A stretch of 64,000 nucleotides of DNA from Alphaproteobacteria bacterium (GCA_017307275.1 JAFKFK010000008.1:343451-407450), one strand, 5' to 3'; positions 42,671-52,084 are shown, numbered from the stretch's first letter. Translations and numbers: made by a program. The notes: generated from the letters alone by a model not told the origin.

Positions 42671-43396
42671 TCAGTACATATGCTGGCCGCCGTTGATCGA
42701 CAGCGTCGAGCCGGTGATGAAGCCGGCATCGTCGGCGATCAGGAACATCACGCCGCGGCCAATCTCCTCGGCCTTGCCGAGGCGACCCACCGGAATCTTG
42801 GCCACGATCTTCTCCAGCACGTTGGCGGGAACTGCAGAGACCATGTCGGTGTCCGTGTAGCCTGGCGCGATTGCATTCACGGTGATGCCCTTGGAGGCGC
42901 CTTCCTGAGCCAGTGCCTTGGTGAAGCCGTGGATACCGGACTTCGCCGCGGCATAGTTCACCTGCCCGTACTGGCCGCCCTGGCCGTTGATCGAGCCGAT
43001 GTTGACGATGCGGCCGAAGCCCCGCGTGTTCATGCCTTCCCACACGGCCTTGCACATGTTGAAGCAGGAGCCGAGGTTGGTGTCGATCACCGCATCCCAC
43101 ATATCGCGCGTCAGGCGGCGCATCGTGGAGTCACGCGTGATGCCGGCATTGTTGACCAGAACGTCGACCGGCCCGAGATCCTTCTCGATCTGGCCGATGA
43201 CGGACTGGCAGGCCGCGTAGTCACCGACGTCGAACTTGTAGACGTTGATGCCGCTCTCGGCCTTGAACTTGTTGGCGGCCTCGTCGTTGCCGGCGTAAGT
43301 GGCAGCGACCTTGTAGCCCTTGTCCTTGAGCATCCGGGAGATGGCGGCGCCTATACCACGCGTTCCGCCCGTCACAACTGCTACCCGTTCAGCCAT
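42671..43396 (-). CDS. phaB: Acetoacetyl-CoA reductase
   Basis: The 241-residue SDR reduces acetoacetyl-CoA to (R)-3-hydroxybutyryl-CoA with NADPH. It begins MAERVAVVTGGTRGIGAAIS, has NNAGITRDSTMRRLTRDMWDAVIDTNLGSCFNMCKAV, catalytic Ser in NIGSINGQGGQYGQ, and Y-A-A-A-K in QVNYAAAKSGIHGF. These are PhaB/PhbB hallmarks (GGQYGQVNYAAAK). The start has GGGAGGAAACA. The thiolase phaA lies 1.9 kb away across two opposite-strand genes, and the PHA synthase-like locus is at 50-52 kb. Confidence 0.94.
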   Translation of the reverse strand: MAERVAVVTGGTRGIGAAISRMLKDKGYKVAATYAGNDEAANKFKAESGINVYKFDVGDYAACQSVIGQIEKDLGPVDVLVNNAGITRDSTMRRLTRDMWDAVIDTNLGSCFNMCKAVWEGMNTRGFGRIVNIGSINGQGGQYGQVNYAAAKSGIHGFTKALAQEGASKGITVNAIAPGYTDTDMVSAVPANVLEKIVAKIPVGRLGKAEEIGRGVMFLIADDAGFITGSTLSINGGQHMY

Positions 43397-43543
43397 TGTT
43401 TCCTCCCTTGCTGTTGCCACTCGCACTCTAGCCGGTTCTCCCCCATCCCGGGCAAGTCGGACGCGGCGATATATCCTCGATGTTCGAATTGATGTCCGAC
43501 GGCGGATAGAGGCCGCACATTGCCGGGTCATAGAACGGCAACC

Positions 43544-44746
43544 ATGAAGCCCTTCACAGCCCTACTCGGCGTCTCCGCCGGAACCCACGCCGCAGATCAA
43601 CTTGCGTTGGCGACGCTGCCTCTTACGGCTACTCTCATACTTGGTGCAGGGCCGGATGTTCTCGGCCTGCTTGTGGCTGCCCAAAGCGCGGCATGGCTGT
43701 TGGTCTCGTTGCCGGCCGGCGCCTGGGTCGACCGCCTGCCGCGCCGCCGATTGCTGATCGTCGCGTTGGGCTTGGGCCTTCTGGCCTCCATCACCGCAGT
43801 AATCGCCGCCGCGACCGGCATTGCCGCCTTGCTCGGCTTGGCCGCCTTTGCCGGTGCATCGGGTACGGTCGTCTTCGTCCTGACATCGGTCTCCCTGCTG
43901 CCGAGTCTAGTGCCGACCGACGACCTACCCCGCTCGAACGCACGGCTGGAACTGACGCGCGCCGTGGTGAGCCTGGCCGCACCATTCGTTGCGGGTCTGC
44001 TCGCCCAGCATCTGTCGCCGACCTGGGGCTATGCGTTGGCAGCCTTCGGTGCCGCCCTCGCCCTTGTCTGCGCACTCGCCCTGCCGAAAGGCGTCGCGCC
44101 GAACACCCCGGCCAACCGCCCTTCGTTCATCCAGTCGATTCGAACCGGCGCCGAGTTCGTGGCGCGCCACGAACTGCTGCGAGGCATCAGCCTCTGCGCC
44201 ATTTGCTGGAACTTCGCCTTCTTCGCCCTGCTCGCCATCTGGGCACCTTTAGCCCTGGGCCCACTGCATCTCGATCCTGCCCATATGGGCCTGGCGCAGT
44301 CGGCCTATGGCGCCGGCATGATCCTGGGCGCCCTGGTTGCACCGGTCTCGTCGCGCCAACTGCCACCGTTCGCCACGCTGATCTTCGGACCGGCGGTCTC
44401 GGTGATCGCGGCACTCCTCTTCCTGGTAGCGCCCTCGGGCAACGGCTTCCTGCTGTCGGTGGCCGGCCACTTCCTCATCGGGTTCGGTCCCATCCTGTGG
44501 CTGATCTGCCAGACCACCGTGCGCCAGCTCGTGACACCGACGCCGCTGATGGGCCGGGTCAACGCGACGGTGCAGACCGCCATCTACGGCGTGCGTCCCC
44601 TGGGTGCCCTGGCGGGCGGCCTGGTGGCGGCCCAGGCGGGCCTGCAGAGCGCTCTGGTCCTGATCGCCGTCGCCTTCGCGCTTTCCACCCTCGTCATCGT
44701 CCTGTCACCGCTTGCCCGCTTGAGGACCATGCCGGCTGCCGCTTGA
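43544..44746 (+). CDS. MFS transporter
   Basis: The 400-residue membrane protein has twelve predicted helices. The first part reads GVSAGTHAADQLALATLPLTATL; the A-motif-like loop is AGAWVDRLPRRRLLIVALGLGLL. PILWLICQTTVRQLVTPTPLMGRVNATVQTAIYGVRPLGALAGG in the C-half is typical of macrolide-efflux-like MFS proteins. The start at 44 nt into the divergent phaB region is ATG 43544; a TTG at 43520 would add eight residues. Substrate unknown. Confidence 0.9.
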   Translation: MKPFTALLGVSAGTHAADQLALATLPLTATLILGAGPDVLGLLVAAQSAAWLLVSLPAGAWVDRLPRRRLLIVALGLGLLASITAVIAAATGIAALLGLAAFAGASGTVVFVLTSVSLLPSLVPTDDLPRSNARLELTRAVVSLAAPFVAGLLAQHLSPTWGYALAAFGAALALVCALALPKGVAPNTPANRPSFIQSIRTGAEFVARHELLRGISLCAICWNFAFFALLAIWAPLALGPLHLDPAHMGLAQSAYGAGMILGALVAPVSSRQLPPFATLIFGPAVSVIAALLFLVAPSGNGFLLSVAGHFLIGFGPILWLICQTTVRQLVTPTPLMGRVNATVQTAIYGVRPLGALAGGLVAAQAGLQSALVLIAVAFALSTLVIVLSPLARLRTMPAAA

Positions 44747-44789
44747 CCCGCAGCCGCGGCCGTCGGACTTTGTGGCCGGAGGTCGTCGC

Positions 44790-45239
44790 ATGAAGAAGTT
44801 GTTGAGCGCCGCCGTTCTGGCCCTGTCGGTGGCCGCCTGCCAGCAAGGCGGGATGAGCCCATACCAACAGGCCTACGGGACGAATTTTCCCGGCCCGAAG
44901 GACGGCATGGCCGCGGTCTATCTCGTCCGCGCCGCCGCCCCACCGGATGCACCGCCAATCCCGATCTCGGAGGGTCGGCAAGCCGTTGGCAGCCTGACGG
45001 GTTCGAGCTGGATGCGCCTCGATGCCCCGCCGAACCCGCTCGACCTCAGGGCCTACGGCAGCCAGGACAGCACCGAACTCATCATCACCGTCGCTGCTGG
45101 CGAGACCTACTTCCTGATCGCGGAACCCGCTGGCGCCACTAACGCGAAGCTCATGACGATCTCGTGGGACGAAGGACGTCGCCTCGTCCGGCAGGGGCAG
45201 CAGGTTCCCAGCAACTACTACCCGGGCAACAACAACTGA
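44790..45239 (+). CDS. Lipoprotein with DUF2846-like domain
   Basis: The 149-residue protein has a lipobox at VAACQ (Cys at about 18) after MKKLLSAAVLALS. The mature domain shows MAAVYLVRAAAP, SWMRLDAPPNPLDLRAYG, and ELIITVAAGETYFLIAEP, which resembles DUF2846 beta-sandwich proteins. It ends in a Tyr/Asn tail (YYPGNNN). GGAGGTCGTCGC is its ribosome site. Function unknown. A bidirectional terminator follows. Confidence 0.82.
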   Translation: MKKLLSAAVLALSVAACQQGGMSPYQQAYGTNFPGPKDGMAAVYLVRAAAPPDAPPIPISEGRQAVGSLTGSSWMRLDAPPNPLDLRAYGSQDSTELIITVAAGETYFLIAEPAGATNAKLMTISWDEGRRLVRQGQQVPSNYYPGNNN

Positions 45240-45255
45240 GCCGCTCCGCCAAATG

Positions 45256-45287
45256 AAAACGCCCGAAGGGAAGCCTTCGGGCGTTTT
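45256..45287. terminator. Bidirectional rho-independent terminator
   Basis: A 14-bp perfect stem (AAAACGCCCGAAGG at 45256-45269, CCTTCGGGCGTTTT at 45274-45287) around GAAG has T-runs on both strands. It serves the lipoprotein gene on the plus strand and phaA on the minus strand. Confidence 0.92.
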
Positions 45288-45314
45288 GCCTTAAGCCGAA
45301 GCCTTTATCGTATC

Positions 45315-46496
45315 TCAGTCGCGCTGGACGCACATGGCGATGCCCATGCCGCCGCCGATGCAGAGCGTGGCGAGGCCCTTCTTGGCGTCGCGCTTCTGCA
45401 TCTCGTAGAGCAGCGTGGTGAGCACGCGGGCGCCGGAGGCACCGATCGGATGGCCGAGCGCGATGGCGCCGCCATTGACGTTGAGCTTCTCCGGATCGAG
45501 GCCGAGCTGCTTGCCGACCGCGACGGCCTGAGCCGCGAAGGCTTCGTTGGCTTCGACGAGGTCGAGGTCCTTCACCGTCCAGCCCGCCTTCTTCAGCGCT
45601 TCCTGTGAAGCGGTGACCGGGCCGATGCCCATGATCGCCGGATCGACGCCGGTGGTCGCCCAGGACACGATCTTGGCGAGCGGCTTGACGCCGCGCTTCT
45701 TGGCTTCGTCGGCGCTCATCAGCACCAGCGCCGCCGCACCGTCGTTGATGCCCGAGGCATTGCCGGCCGTTACGGAGCCGCCTTCCTTGGTAAAGGCAGG
45801 CCGCAGCTTGGCCAGCGCCTCGACCGTGGTGCCGTGACGGGGGAACTCGTCGGTGTCCACCACCACTTCACCCTTGCGGGTCTTCACAGTGACCGGAACG
45901 ATCTCGTCCTTGAAGCGGCCGGCCTTCTGTGCGGCTTCAGCCTTGTTCTGCGACGAAGCCGCGAACGCATCCTGCTCGGCGCGAGTGATCTGGAACTTCT
46001 GCGCGACGTTCTCGGCGGTGTTGCCCATGTGATAGCCGTGGAAAGCATCCCACAGGCCGTCCTTCAACATGGTGTCGACCATCTTCAGCTCGCCCATCTT
46101 GGTGCCGTCGCGCATATGCGCAGCGTGCGGCGCCTGGCTCATGCTCTCCTGGCCACCGACGACCATGATGCTGGCGTCGCCGTTGCGAATCGCCTGCCAG
46201 CCGAACGCAACGGCACGCAGACCGGAGCCGCAGAGCTGGTTGATACCAAGCGCGGTCTTGTCGACCGGGATGCCGGCATTGACTGCCGCCTGACGCGCCG
46301 GGTTCTGGCCCTGACCAGCGCCCAGGATCTGGCCCATGATGACTTCGTCGACTTCCTCGGGCTTCACCTTGGCGCGCTCCAGCGCGCCTTTGATGGCGAC
46401 CTTGCCGAGATCGTGCGCAGGTACGGCGCCGAAGGCTCCATTGAACGATCCGACGGGCGTGCGCGCAGCGCTCGCGATAACAATTTCTGTGCTCAT
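45315..46496 (-). CDS. phaA: Acetyl-CoA C-acetyltransferase (beta-ketothiolase)
   Basis: The 393-residue thiolase condenses two acetyl-CoA into acetoacetyl-CoA. The acylated Cys89 is in [11 protein letters not shown], the catalytic His in [16 protein letters not shown], and the second Cys in [10 protein letters not shown] near the end. [10 protein letters not shown] is also conserved. Length matches PhaA/AtoB. It supplies substrate for PhaB and then PHA; it is also usable in ketone and fatty-acid metabolism. It ends at a strong terminator shared with the lipoprotein gene. Confidence 0.95.
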   Translation of the reverse strand: MSTEIVIASAARTPVGSFNGAFGAVPAHDLGKVAIKGALERAKVKPEEVDEVIMGQILGAGQGQNPARQAAVNAGIPVDKTALGINQLCGSGLRAVAFGWQAIRNGDASIMVVGGQESMSQAPHAAHMRDGTKMGELKMVDTMLKDGLWDAFHGYHMGNTAENVAQKFQITRAEQDAFAASSQNKAEAAQKAGRFKDEIVPVTVKTRKGEVVVDTDEFPRHGTTVEALAKLRPAFTKEGGSVTAGNASGINDGAAALVLMSADEAKKRGVKPLAKIVSWATTGVDPAIMGIGPVTASQEALKKAGWTVKDLDLVEANEAFAAQAVAVGKQLGLDPEKLNVNGGAIALGHPIGASGARVLTTLLYEMQKRDAKKGLATLCIGGGMGIAMCVQRD

Positions 46497-46527
46497 AGAG
46501 TCCTCCTTGGGGCCGCCCTGGCGACAT

Positions 46528-47712
46528 TTATAGGCTTGCCGTGCGACCGGGCAAAGCCCCCTGCCCCGACGCCGCCAAGGGCTTCATGCCGAACAACGGC
46601 CTCACCCAACCCCACGGTCGCACAAACCATGCATAAACAATCCAGGTCCCCAGGAAGGTCGCGAGCACGGTCAGGATGAACGCAGCTACCGGAGGAACGC
46701 CTGCGGTCAGCAGCCAGTAGACGGCGATCACCGCGACGGTCTGGTGGATCAGATAGAACGGATAGACGGCCTCGGTCGCCTCGGCGAGGAAAGCCGGCCG
46801 CCGCGTGAAATAGCGATGGGCAAACCCCAGGATGGCGAACAGCCAGGCCATGGTGTTGATCGCCGACAGGAGTGCGTAGGCCGGCCTCACCTCCGGTGCG
46901 ATGACAGGTCGAACTTCACCCTTGAAGAACACGAGGTACAGGCAGGCATAGGCGGCGACGCCAACCGCGAGCGAGAGATAGCGCTGACGTTGCAGCGCCA
47001 TGAGGAGCGGCGGCGACGCGAACAGGAAGGCGCCGTAAACCAGCAACACGCCATAGTAAGCGAGGCCATACCAGTCGCCGATCAGTCCATTCGTATTGTA
47101 CGAGATCGGTGCCAGCCACAGCGTCGCCGCCGCAAGCGGAAGCGCCATGGCCCATTGCAAGCCTGTGCGCGCGACCAGGCGACCGGCCGCATCCTGGGCC
47201 GCTTGCCCGGCCGCACTGCGCGCCCACAGGAAGTACGGCAGCAGGACGATCGTGAGCACCAGCACGTAGGCCACGAACCAGAGATGATGCCAACTCGTGT
47301 TGCCCCCCGGATAGACACCCTCGAACGCATGCGGCAGCCACTCGAAGAACGATCCGTTGAACTGCCCACGATAGAGCCGCTCCAAATAGACCTGCGGCGG
47401 CACGAGGACGAGCATGCCGAAGACCAGAGGCAGCAACAGGCGCTTCAGCCGATCCTTGATGAAGACGCCCGGCGTCCGCGTGCCCAGCGCCAGCACGACG
47501 GCCGCGCCCGAGACGACGAAGATCAGAGGCATGCGCCAGCGATTAAGAAAGCGCATCGCCTCGCGCAGCCAGGCGATGCTGTCGGCGCTGGTGACGTGCC
47601 AGCTCCATCCCGACCACGCCATGCCGGCGTGATAGAAAATGAGGAGGCTGAAGGCGAGGACGCGCAGCCAGTCGAGATCGGCGCGCCGGGCCGCGAAGAC
47701 CGCGTTGGGCAT
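46528..47712 (-). CDS. Acyltransferase family membrane protein (Acyl_transf_3)
   Basis: The 394-residue protein has about ten membrane helices. [28 protein letters not shown] carries the family's R/H pattern in the first helix; [17 protein letters not shown] and [21 protein letters not shown] are typical. Members O-acylate surface sugars, peptidoglycan or antibiotics. It starts 16 nt behind the FAD oxidoreductase gene, so the two are likely cotranscribed. The start at 47712 follows GGGAGAGG. Acceptor unknown. Confidence 0.9.
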   Translation of the reverse strand: MPNAVFAARRADLDWLRVLAFSLLIFYHAGMAWSGWSWHVTSADSIAWLREAMRFLNRWRMPLIFVVSGAAVVLALGTRTPGVFIKDRLKRLLLPLVFGMLVLVPPQVYLERLYRGQFNGSFFEWLPHAFEGVYPGGNTSWHHLWFVAYVLVLTIVLLPYFLWARSAAGQAAQDAAGRLVARTGLQWAMALPLAAATLWLAPISYNTNGLIGDWYGLAYYGVLLVYGAFLFASPPLLMALQRQRYLSLAVGVAAYACLYLVFFKGEVRPVIAPEVRPAYALLSAINTMAWLFAILGFAHRYFTRRPAFLAEATEAVYPFYLIHQTVAVIAVYWLLTAGVPPVAAFILTVLATFLGTWIVYAWFVRPWGWVRPLFGMKPLAASGQGALPGRTASL

Positions 47713-47728
47713 GATGGCCTCTCCCGCG

Positions 47729-49513
47729 TCAGCTGCGCCGGCTGAAGCCGTCGGCACTCCACGCCTCGCTGCCCACACCGTGATGCACGAAGAAAAGCCC
47801 CTCGGGGTCATACTTCTGCTTCACCGTGCGCAGCCGCGGATAGTTGGCACCCCAGAAAGCCTGCTGCCAGTCCGCCTCGAAGTAGTTGGACTCCGAGACG
47901 TAGGCGCCGGGCTGCGGCACCAGCTTGCGCAGCTCGCCCATAGCGGCGGTTACGTTGCGGGCCGCCGCATGCGCCTTGGCAAGATCGGGTTCGTGACCAG
48001 CGATGCCCGGAAAGGCCGGCGGCCCTTCGGCAGCAGAGATGGCCAGCGCGAAAGCCTCGACGGCGGCCGGATTGGTCGCGGTATCACGCGCCGCGGCAAT
48101 CTCGTCGGGCGGCGCGCCTGCCAGACCTTTGTTGAAATGCAGCGACATCTGCCAGTGCCGCGAGCTTGCGAACAAGGCATCGACGAGCTGGCCGCGACGC
48201 TGGTCGTCGAGTAGCGATGCCGGCATCCAGGTCGACTGATAGGCGTGGAGAAACCAACCGGCCTCGCCGAGATTGCTGCTCCAGAAGATGTTGTCGGCCG
48301 ACGCGCCGGGGCGATCGTCGTTCAGCACCAGGTGCGGGGCGTTGTTCTTCAGGAATGCCGGATCCCATAAATACTTCGCGGGAAGGGCCACCAGGACCGA
48401 CGGCTCGCTCCACGTGTAGTCGCCGCCTTGGGCCGCGATCCAGGACAGGAACGGTTGCCACACCGCTTCAGCGGCATCGCGATCGAGGCCCTCGAACACC
48501 ATGCTGATGGCCATTGTATTGTCGCGACGGAAGCGGACCTGCTCGCCCCAGTGCGGATTGAACAGGCTTTCGCGATAGAAGCCCATGAAGCGCTCGATCA
48601 GTCGCCGAAACGCCGCATCGGAACTGGCCTTCACGCTGCCGAACATGGCACCGACGCTTTCCGGCAGCGGATGCGTGCGCAAGGTGAGCCGAGTGACCAC
48701 GCCCAGGCTGCCCCCGCCACCGCCCTTCAGGCCCCAGAAGAGATCGGGATTGGTGCAGGCATTGGCGATGCGCACCGAACCATCTGCCGTCACGACTTCG
48801 GCCTCGAGCAAGCCCGCGGCAGCCAGACCAAAGCGCTTGGAGAAGCTGCCGAAGCCGCCACTCTGAATGAGACCCGCGACCCCCACGGTGAGACAACCGC
48901 CCCCTTGGACATAGCGGCCGGCCTTGGCTGCCGCGCTGTAGGCGTGCAGCCATACCGCCCCTGCGCCGATCGACAGGGCCGGCTGGGGCGGCGTGCTGCA
49001 GCCCTGGGGCACGAAGGAGCCCTGAAACTCGACGCCGTTCATCTGCCGCGTCCAGACGAGCAGCGAGTCGGGCGCACAGGAGGTGCCCTGATAGCTGTGG
49101 CCACCGCCCTTCACGACGAGACGCAGGCGGTGTTCGCGCGCGAAGTTCACAGCCGCAGCGACATCCTGGGCATTGCGGGCGGCGACGCAGTAGGCGCTGG
49201 GCGAGGACGTCCACGCATCGGCCCATCCGCTGGTCTGGGTCAGCCCCGGCGTATCCCCGATGTACCAGGGGTTCTTCAGGCGAGGGAAAAGCGTCTCGCA
49301 CTCGGGCCCAGTGGGCGCGGTCCGGCAGGCGTCGAGGGGCGACTGGACGCGAGAGAGCTGACCACCCACCCGGCCGTTGAGGTCCTCCCATTGCGCCGTC
49401 GACGGCCAAGCAGGGTCGCCGGGGCGGTTACGTCGGAAAGGGGTCCCTTGCGCATAGGCAGTCGACATCAGCGGCAGCCCTCCAGCGAGCTTGAACAGGT
49501 GGCGTCGGTTCAT
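47729..49513 (-). CDS. Exported FAD-linked oxidoreductase (VAO/BBE family)
   Basis: The 594-residue enzyme has a Tat signal (MNRRHLFKLAGGLPLMSTAYAQ). The VAO-type FAD domain has VVKGGGHSYQGTS, where the His probably binds FAD covalently, YVQGGGCLTVGVAGLIQSGGFG, and DLFWGLKGGGGGSLGVVT. The C-terminal berberine-bridge domain ends YVSESNYFEADWQQAFWGANYPRL. It oxidises an alcohol or sugar in the periplasm. It lies 125 nt downstream of the LytTR gene. Confidence 0.92.
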   Translation of the reverse strand: MNRRHLFKLAGGLPLMSTAYAQGTPFRRNRPGDPAWPSTAQWEDLNGRVGGQLSRVQSPLDACRTAPTGPECETLFPRLKNPWYIGDTPGLTQTSGWADAWTSSPSAYCVAARNAQDVAAAVNFAREHRLRLVVKGGGHSYQGTSCAPDSLLVWTRQMNGVEFQGSFVPQGCSTPPQPALSIGAGAVWLHAYSAAAKAGRYVQGGGCLTVGVAGLIQSGGFGSFSKRFGLAAAGLLEAEVVTADGSVRIANACTNPDLFWGLKGGGGGSLGVVTRLTLRTHPLPESVGAMFGSVKASSDAAFRRLIERFMGFYRESLFNPHWGEQVRFRRDNTMAISMVFEGLDRDAAEAVWQPFLSWIAAQGGDYTWSEPSVLVALPAKYLWDPAFLKNNAPHLVLNDDRPGASADNIFWSSNLGEAGWFLHAYQSTWMPASLLDDQRRGQLVDALFASSRHWQMSLHFNKGLAGAPPDEIAAARDTATNPAAVEAFALAISAAEGPPAFPGIAGHEPDLAKAHAAARNVTAAMGELRKLVPQPGAYVSESNYFEADWQQAFWGANYPRLRTVKQKYDPEGLFFVHHGVGSEAWSADGFSRRS

Positions 49514-49638
49514 GACAGGCCTCCGGAAATATCAGGAGCAGACGCTAGCCCTCTACTCGTCAACTCATTGATATTGCTTGAAATTGTGACAAGCGGCGAG
49601 CCAAGTGGGACGACCGGCGGCGCCATCGGGACGATCGG

Positions 49639-50478
49639 TCAGCTCCGAACCGGCACCAGCGCCTCGAAGCGCTGGCGATAGCGTCGGCTCAGGTTCACCT
49701 CGGCACCGTCCTGCAGGCGAATCCGCCAGTCGCCGCTGACCCAGGGGGTCACCTCGACGATGCGCGCGACATTGACCAGGTGAGATTTGTGCACGCGCAC
49801 GAATCGCTTCGGATCGAGTTCTTTTTCGAGCTTGGTGAGCGAAGACCGGATTTCCAGGGTCTCCCCGCCGACGTGGAGGACGGCGTAGTTGCCGGCGGCC
49901 TCGACCCAGTCGATGTCCGCCACCTCGACCATGATCTCCTTGCCGCGACGACGCACGGCGAAGCGCTCGGGCAGACGCGCATCGGTATCGGGCGGCGGTG
50001 CTTCCGTCTGCACGGGGGCCGGCCGCCGACCGAACAGATAGCGAAGCCCGAGAACACCGCCGCTCAACATGCCGTAGGAAAACACATCCTTGGCAAACTC
50101 GTAGGCGAGCCGTTCGAGGGTCAGCGGAAAGCTATAGACCTCGCCCAGAATGCCGCTGAACCACAGGAGGCGAAGCGCCGCCATCCCGAGCGTATGGGCG
50201 ATGCTGAAGGGGACGACGGCCAGAACATGGATCGCGACGTTGCGCAGCCCGCCCGTGATCGGCCATCGCCGATGCAGCCAATAGAGGACGGGCACCAGGG
50301 CGCCGACGACGATGTGGCTGGCCACTTCGATGGCAAAGACGCGGTCGAAAGGGACAGGGTGGCCGCGCCACGCCATATCGGCGACCCCGACATAGGTACG
50401 CGTGACGATCGATACGACAAAGATGGCCGCCCAGACCGCCGGCACACGCCAGTCGAAGGGTCTCTCCTCCGCCGTCAT
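49639..50478 (-). CDS. Membrane-bound LytTR DNA-binding protein
   Basis: The 279-residue protein has four predicted membrane helices in residues 10-140 (VPAVWAAIFVVSIVTRTYVG, FAIEVASHIVVGALVPVLYWL, VAIHVLAVVPFSIAHTLGM, FSYGMLSGGVLGLRYLFG) and a C-terminal LytTR domain (about 175-275) with VADIDWVEAAGNYAVLHVGG, LEIRSSLTKLEKEL and FVRVHKSHLVNVARI, then a final RRYRQRFEALV. It senses an unknown membrane signal and binds DNA direct repeats. Its ATG overlaps the PHA synthase-like stop (ATGA), so it is coupled to that gene. Confidence 0.9.
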   Translation of the reverse strand: MTAEERPFDWRVPAVWAAIFVVSIVTRTYVGVADMAWRGHPVPFDRVFAIEVASHIVVGALVPVLYWLHRRWPITGGLRNVAIHVLAVVPFSIAHTLGMAALRLLWFSGILGEVYSFPLTLERLAYEFAKDVFSYGMLSGGVLGLRYLFGRRPAPVQTEAPPPDTDARLPERFAVRRRGKEIMVEVADIDWVEAAGNYAVLHVGGETLEIRSSLTKLEKELDPKRFVRVHKSHLVNVARIVEVTPWVSGDWRIRLQDGAEVNLSRRYRQRFEALVPVRS

Positions 50479-51764
50479 CTACGCTGCTTGGCGGGGATAT
50501 TGCTCAGCCACTCCAGCAGCGGCGTCCAGCAGAGGTCGCGCGCGCGGCTGCTGACGACCATGCCGATGTGGCCCAGCGGCAGGTCGATTCGCGTGGCGTT
50601 GCGAAGCCCTTTTACGGGATCGGCCAGCGCCGCCGCCGACAGGGGCGGCACGATGCGATCGCCCGATGGGATCATGACCAGCGACGGCACGTTGATCTTC
50701 GACGGCACGATGCGCCGGCCGTTGACGACCCACTGGCCGGCGCCTGGCGTGTTGTCGCCGTACCAGCCGACCAGGCATTCGCGCGCCGTCGGTCCGGCAA
50801 GCGGGGCGCCATCGTTCAACCAGTCCTCGAGCAGCACGAATTCCCGCGCCGAATCACCCTGCTGGTCCATGCCCAGAAAGCGGCCGAACTTCTTCACGGC
50901 AAGCCAGGGATCGAGCGACCAGAATAGCGTCTGCAGGATATCGACCGGCAATTCGCCGACTTTGTCGGCTACTTGGGCCAACAACGGACCGCTGGCGACC
51001 AGAAAGGCTTGGCCGGTGCGGTCGGCATGGAAGTCCCAGGGCGCCGCGAGCAGGGCGAGGCCCGCCACACGGCGTGGCTGGCGCGCGGCAAGTGCCACCG
51101 TCAACGTGCCGCCCATGCAGTAGCCCATCACGGCCGGCGCCCGGCGGGCGCGCCTGGCGAGAAAGGCGACCGCCCGCTCGAGGCGCGCGACATAGGCCGC
51201 CGTGTCGAAGCGGCGCTCCTCGGCGTTCGGCGTGCCCCAATCGACGAGATAGGGCCGCAGTCCCCGTGCCGCCATGGCACGTAGCAGGCTCTTCTCCGCC
51301 GTGAGGTCGAGCACTTCCCAGCGGTTGATCAGCGACGGCACGACCAGAACTGCGCGCGCGCCCCGGACCCGGGCGGCGCGATGCGTGGCGCCATAGTCGA
51401 GCAGGCGCGTGTTGCCCTCGCTCCAGGCTGCCGGCGGGTTTTCCAGGGTGCGATGAACGTGATGACGGCGATAGGCGAGCACGCCATCGGCCAACCTCTC
51501 CATCCGCCGGCCGATTTCGCGCCTCAGCGCCTCGTCGAATTTGCCCGCCCCGGCGCGCGCTTCGAGGGCGGCGATCTCCGGCAGCAGCGCCGCGATGGCT
51601 TCAGGAGCGGGAGAGCCGGGATTCGAGCTCGGCGACCCGGACTTCCAGAGCTTCAAGGCGCTTTCGGAGCTCGCCCACGTCATCAGCGCCGTTCCCAGAT
51701 GCAGCGGCAGCGGTCGGGGTCCCAGTCGGAGGTGGGGGCGGCTGCCAGCCTGATGTCCCTGCAT
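50475..51764 (-). CDS. PHA synthase-like alpha/beta hydrolase (PhaC family, class III-like)
   Basis: The 429-residue protein has the PhaC catalytic triad: Cys216 in GYCMGGT (cysteine lipase box), Asp369 in SGDRIVPP, and His399 in GHIGMVVSS. VLVVPSLINRWEVLDLTAEKSLLRAMAARGLRPYLVDWG and GAGQWVVNGRRI are PhaC-like. It would polymerise 3-hydroxyacyl-CoA. The ATG at 51764 gives an N-terminus GPRPLPLHLGTALMTWASSE and overlaps the small upstream gene by 164 nt in another frame; no ATG, GTG or TTG lies between that gene's stop and residue 88. It is coupled to the LytTR gene. Confidence 0.85.
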   Translation of the reverse strand: MQGHQAGSRPHLRLGPRPLPLHLGTALMTWASSESALKLWKSGSPSSNPGSPAPEAIAALLPEIAALEARAGAGKFDEALRREIGRRMERLADGVLAYRRHHVHRTLENPPAAWSEGNTRLLDYGATHRAARVRGARAVLVVPSLINRWEVLDLTAEKSLLRAMAARGLRPYLVDWGTPNAEERRFDTAAYVARLERAVAFLARRARRAPAVMGYCMGGTLTVALAARQPRRVAGLALLAAPWDFHADRTGQAFLVASGPLLAQVADKVGELPVDILQTLFWSLDPWLAVKKFGRFLGMDQQGDSAREFVLLEDWLNDGAPLAGPTARECLVGWYGDNTPGAGQWVVNGRRIVPSKINVPSLVMIPSGDRIVPPLSAAALADPVKGLRNATRIDLPLGHIGMVVSSRARDLCWTPLLEWLSNIPAKQRR

Positions 51765-51975
51765 GAGTTGCTCCCTGGGTCGCTTGCATTGCCGAGGCGA
51801 CTTGCGTGTTCGCGGCTGCGAACAGGCGGGCGATCTGTTCCGTCACCGCCTGGTCGGAAGACAGTCCGGCAAGCTGGGTCTGCCAAAGATCGAGGTAGCG
51901 GCGGGCCAGCTTGTCGAAGTCGGCACCGGTATCCGCACCGTGACCAGCAGTCTTGTCGTCGTTTTCAGAGGCCAT
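51601..51975 (-). CDS. Small PhaE-like or phasin-like partner
   Basis: The 124-residue protein has an acidic N-terminus, a helical region (FDKLARRYLDLWQTQLAGLS and IARLFAAANTQVASAMQA), a Pro-rich linker, and a C-terminal coiled coil (DDVGELRKRLEALEVRVAEL) of the kind found in PHA-associated proteins. I read it as a PhaE-like or phasin-like subunit for the adjacent synthase, by context. Its last 164 nt overlap the synthase gene in a different frame. It is divergent from phaR, and their shared region contains candidate PhaR sites. Confidence 0.7.
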   Translation of the reverse strand: MASENDDKTAGHGADTGADFDKLARRYLDLWQTQLAGLSSDQAVTEQIARLFAAANTQVASAMQATQGATHAGTSGWQPPPPPTGTPTAAAASGNGADDVGELRKRLEALEVRVAELESRLSRS

Positions 51976-52016
51976 GGCCGCACTATAGCCGATCGCATCC
52001 GAACGTCGTGTGAAGG

Positions 52017-52059
52017 CTGCGTTCGCAGACGCAAAGCTCGCCTTGTCGCACTGCGGCAG
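52017..52059. promoter_or_regulatory. Candidate PhaR-binding region between the synthase operon and phaR
   Basis: Two inverted half-site pairs lie here: CTGCGTTCGCAG at 52017-52028 and CTGCGGCAG at 52051-52059. The Rhodobacter PhaR consensus recalled from the literature is CTGC-N3-GCAG; these have 4- and 1-base spacers, so the match is imperfect. Position between divergent PHA genes favours them. Confidence 0.35.
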
Positions 52060-52084
52060 CGGCGCTAAGGTTGCCGATCCGAAG

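Noticed and set aside
43457..43500. GTCGGAC...GTCCGAC repeat between phaB and the MFS gene
   Set aside because: Seven-base arms over 34 nt in a GC-rich region are easily chance.
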